Below, piece by piece: positions 63,693 through 64,000 of a stretch of DNA of 64,000 nt (position 1 is the stretch's first letter; each line of letters begins with the position of its first letter). Below the pieces are notes generated by a model. The model ran no database searches. It worked only from the letters and a program-made list of their open reading frames with translations, and was not told the origin of the DNA. The translations under genes and the position numbers were made by a program. Origin of the DNA: Pyropia yezoensis (lineage: Eukaryota; Rhodophyta; Bangiophyceae; Bangiales; Bangiaceae); the NCBI GenBank assembly GCA_009829735.1, contig CM020619.1:22252671-22316670 (forward strand). Reading direction: 5' to 3'.

Positions 63693-64000
63693 ATGCTAGG
63701 CTATGGCGCCTGTGGCGATTTTCACCCGTTCCATTCTCGGCTGTATGCCTGGGCTCTTTGCTTCCGCGTCGGGAGCACCGAGACGCTTGTCGTAGCGGCC
63801 AGTAACTTCGGACGTCTGCTGCGTCTGTGGCCTGCGGCCTTTCTTCTTGAGCGGTCCTTGGCCGACAGGCCAGACGCTCCGATGGCTGAAGAGCCGGGTA
63901 TGGCAGGGTATCTCACCCTGTTGGCCTACAAGGCTTGGTCGGATGATGGCCCGCCCGAGTTGGGCTATGGTCCGTCTACGGCTTGCCTGCCCACTCCCTT
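63693..64000 (+). CDS. Partial ORF at right window edge, unrecognised
   Basis: From an ATG at 63693 the frame is open for 102 codons to the window end: MLGYGACGDFHPF, RLYAWALCFRVGSTETLVVA, LLRLWPAAFLLERSL and AGYLTLLAYKAWSDDGPP. The residue mix is balanced and unlike low-complexity shadows. The preceding 80 bp have coding look in a different frame, so the true start may lie upstream with a frame change. No family identified; a mobile-element origin is possible. Confidence 0.4.
   Translation, partial: MLGYGACGDFHPFHSRLYAWALCFRVGSTETLVVAASNFGRLLRLWPAAFLLERSLADRPDAPMAEEPGMAGYLTLLAYKAWSDDGPPELGYGPSTACLPTP

Noticed and set aside
1-64000. CRISPR arrays, bacterial operons or rRNA genes
   Set aside because: No regularly spaced repeats with unique spacers, no Shine-Dalgarno-led gene clusters and no rRNA-like blocks; genes have introns and eukaryotic families.

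Overview
This window looks like nuclear DNA of a red alga, most likely a bangiophyte of the Porphyra/Pyropia kind. The strongest marker is an intact phycoerythrin gamma-subunit (bilin-bearing phycobilisome linker) gene at 23883-24848. Supporting signs are very G+C-rich DNA, genes on both strands with independent promoters, eukaryotic gene families, and few short introns. I could place seven introns of 169-275 nt with GT..AG ends, in three genes. Species identity is inference.

Layout. 1-788: 5' part of an F-box-like gene (minus), running off the left edge. 2.3-3.2 kb: a tandem satellite of about 160-168 bp. 3458-3926: a solo LTR with a perfect 5-bp target duplication. 4.6-5.3 kb: a doubtful acidic/Ala-rich ORF. 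7.3-9.8 kb: CDK5RAP1/MiaB-type tRNA methylthiotransferase (plus), convergent with 10.3-14.2 kb, a large protein combining LRRs, a receiver-like fold and a PP2A B''-type EF-hand region (minus). 20.1-23.3 kb: low-complexity protein ending in a PH-like domain, with frame breaks at G runs. 23.9-28.0 kb: phycoerythrin gamma and M17 leucine aminopeptidase, divergent from a 576-bp intergenic region. 28.3-31.8 kb: ABCA-type half transporter (four exons, minus). 34.2-36.2 kb: a P450-like gene broken at C/G homopolymers. 38.3-43.2 kb: ABHD17-like hydrolase with a tail of about 1,250 residues. 44.1-44.4 kb: a 108-residue Cys/Met/Pro-rich protein. 46.0-47.5 kb: bifunctional RibD. 47.9-49.6 kb: PH-domain CAMK-like kinase (two exons, minus).

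53452-62828 is a complete Ty3/gypsy chromovirus of 9,377 bp. It has identical-length 469-bp LTRs (TGTGGCA...TGCCACA), a CCGGG target duplication, a candidate PBS, a polypurine tract, a broken gag, an intact pol ending in a chromodomain, and an antisense accessory ORF (61979-60077) that I cannot assign to a family. The LTRs differ at 5 of 469 positions by eye, so the insertion is young. The solo LTR at 3.5 kb is an older relative. The element appears to have landed in a small ORF; the right edge holds another partial, unrecognised ORF.

The host genes are mostly unrelated housekeeping functions: tRNA modification, peptide turnover, lipid/metabolite transport, riboflavin synthesis, protein depalmitoylation, signalling and light harvesting. 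The items that best merit follow-up are the antisense ORF of the chromovirus, the LRR/pseudoreceiver/PP2A-B'' fusion, the Cys/Met-rich small protein and the P450 lacking the usual oxygen-activation residues. Several open frames switch exactly at G or C runs of 12-30 nt, so sequence error must be excluded before calling those genes pseudogenes.
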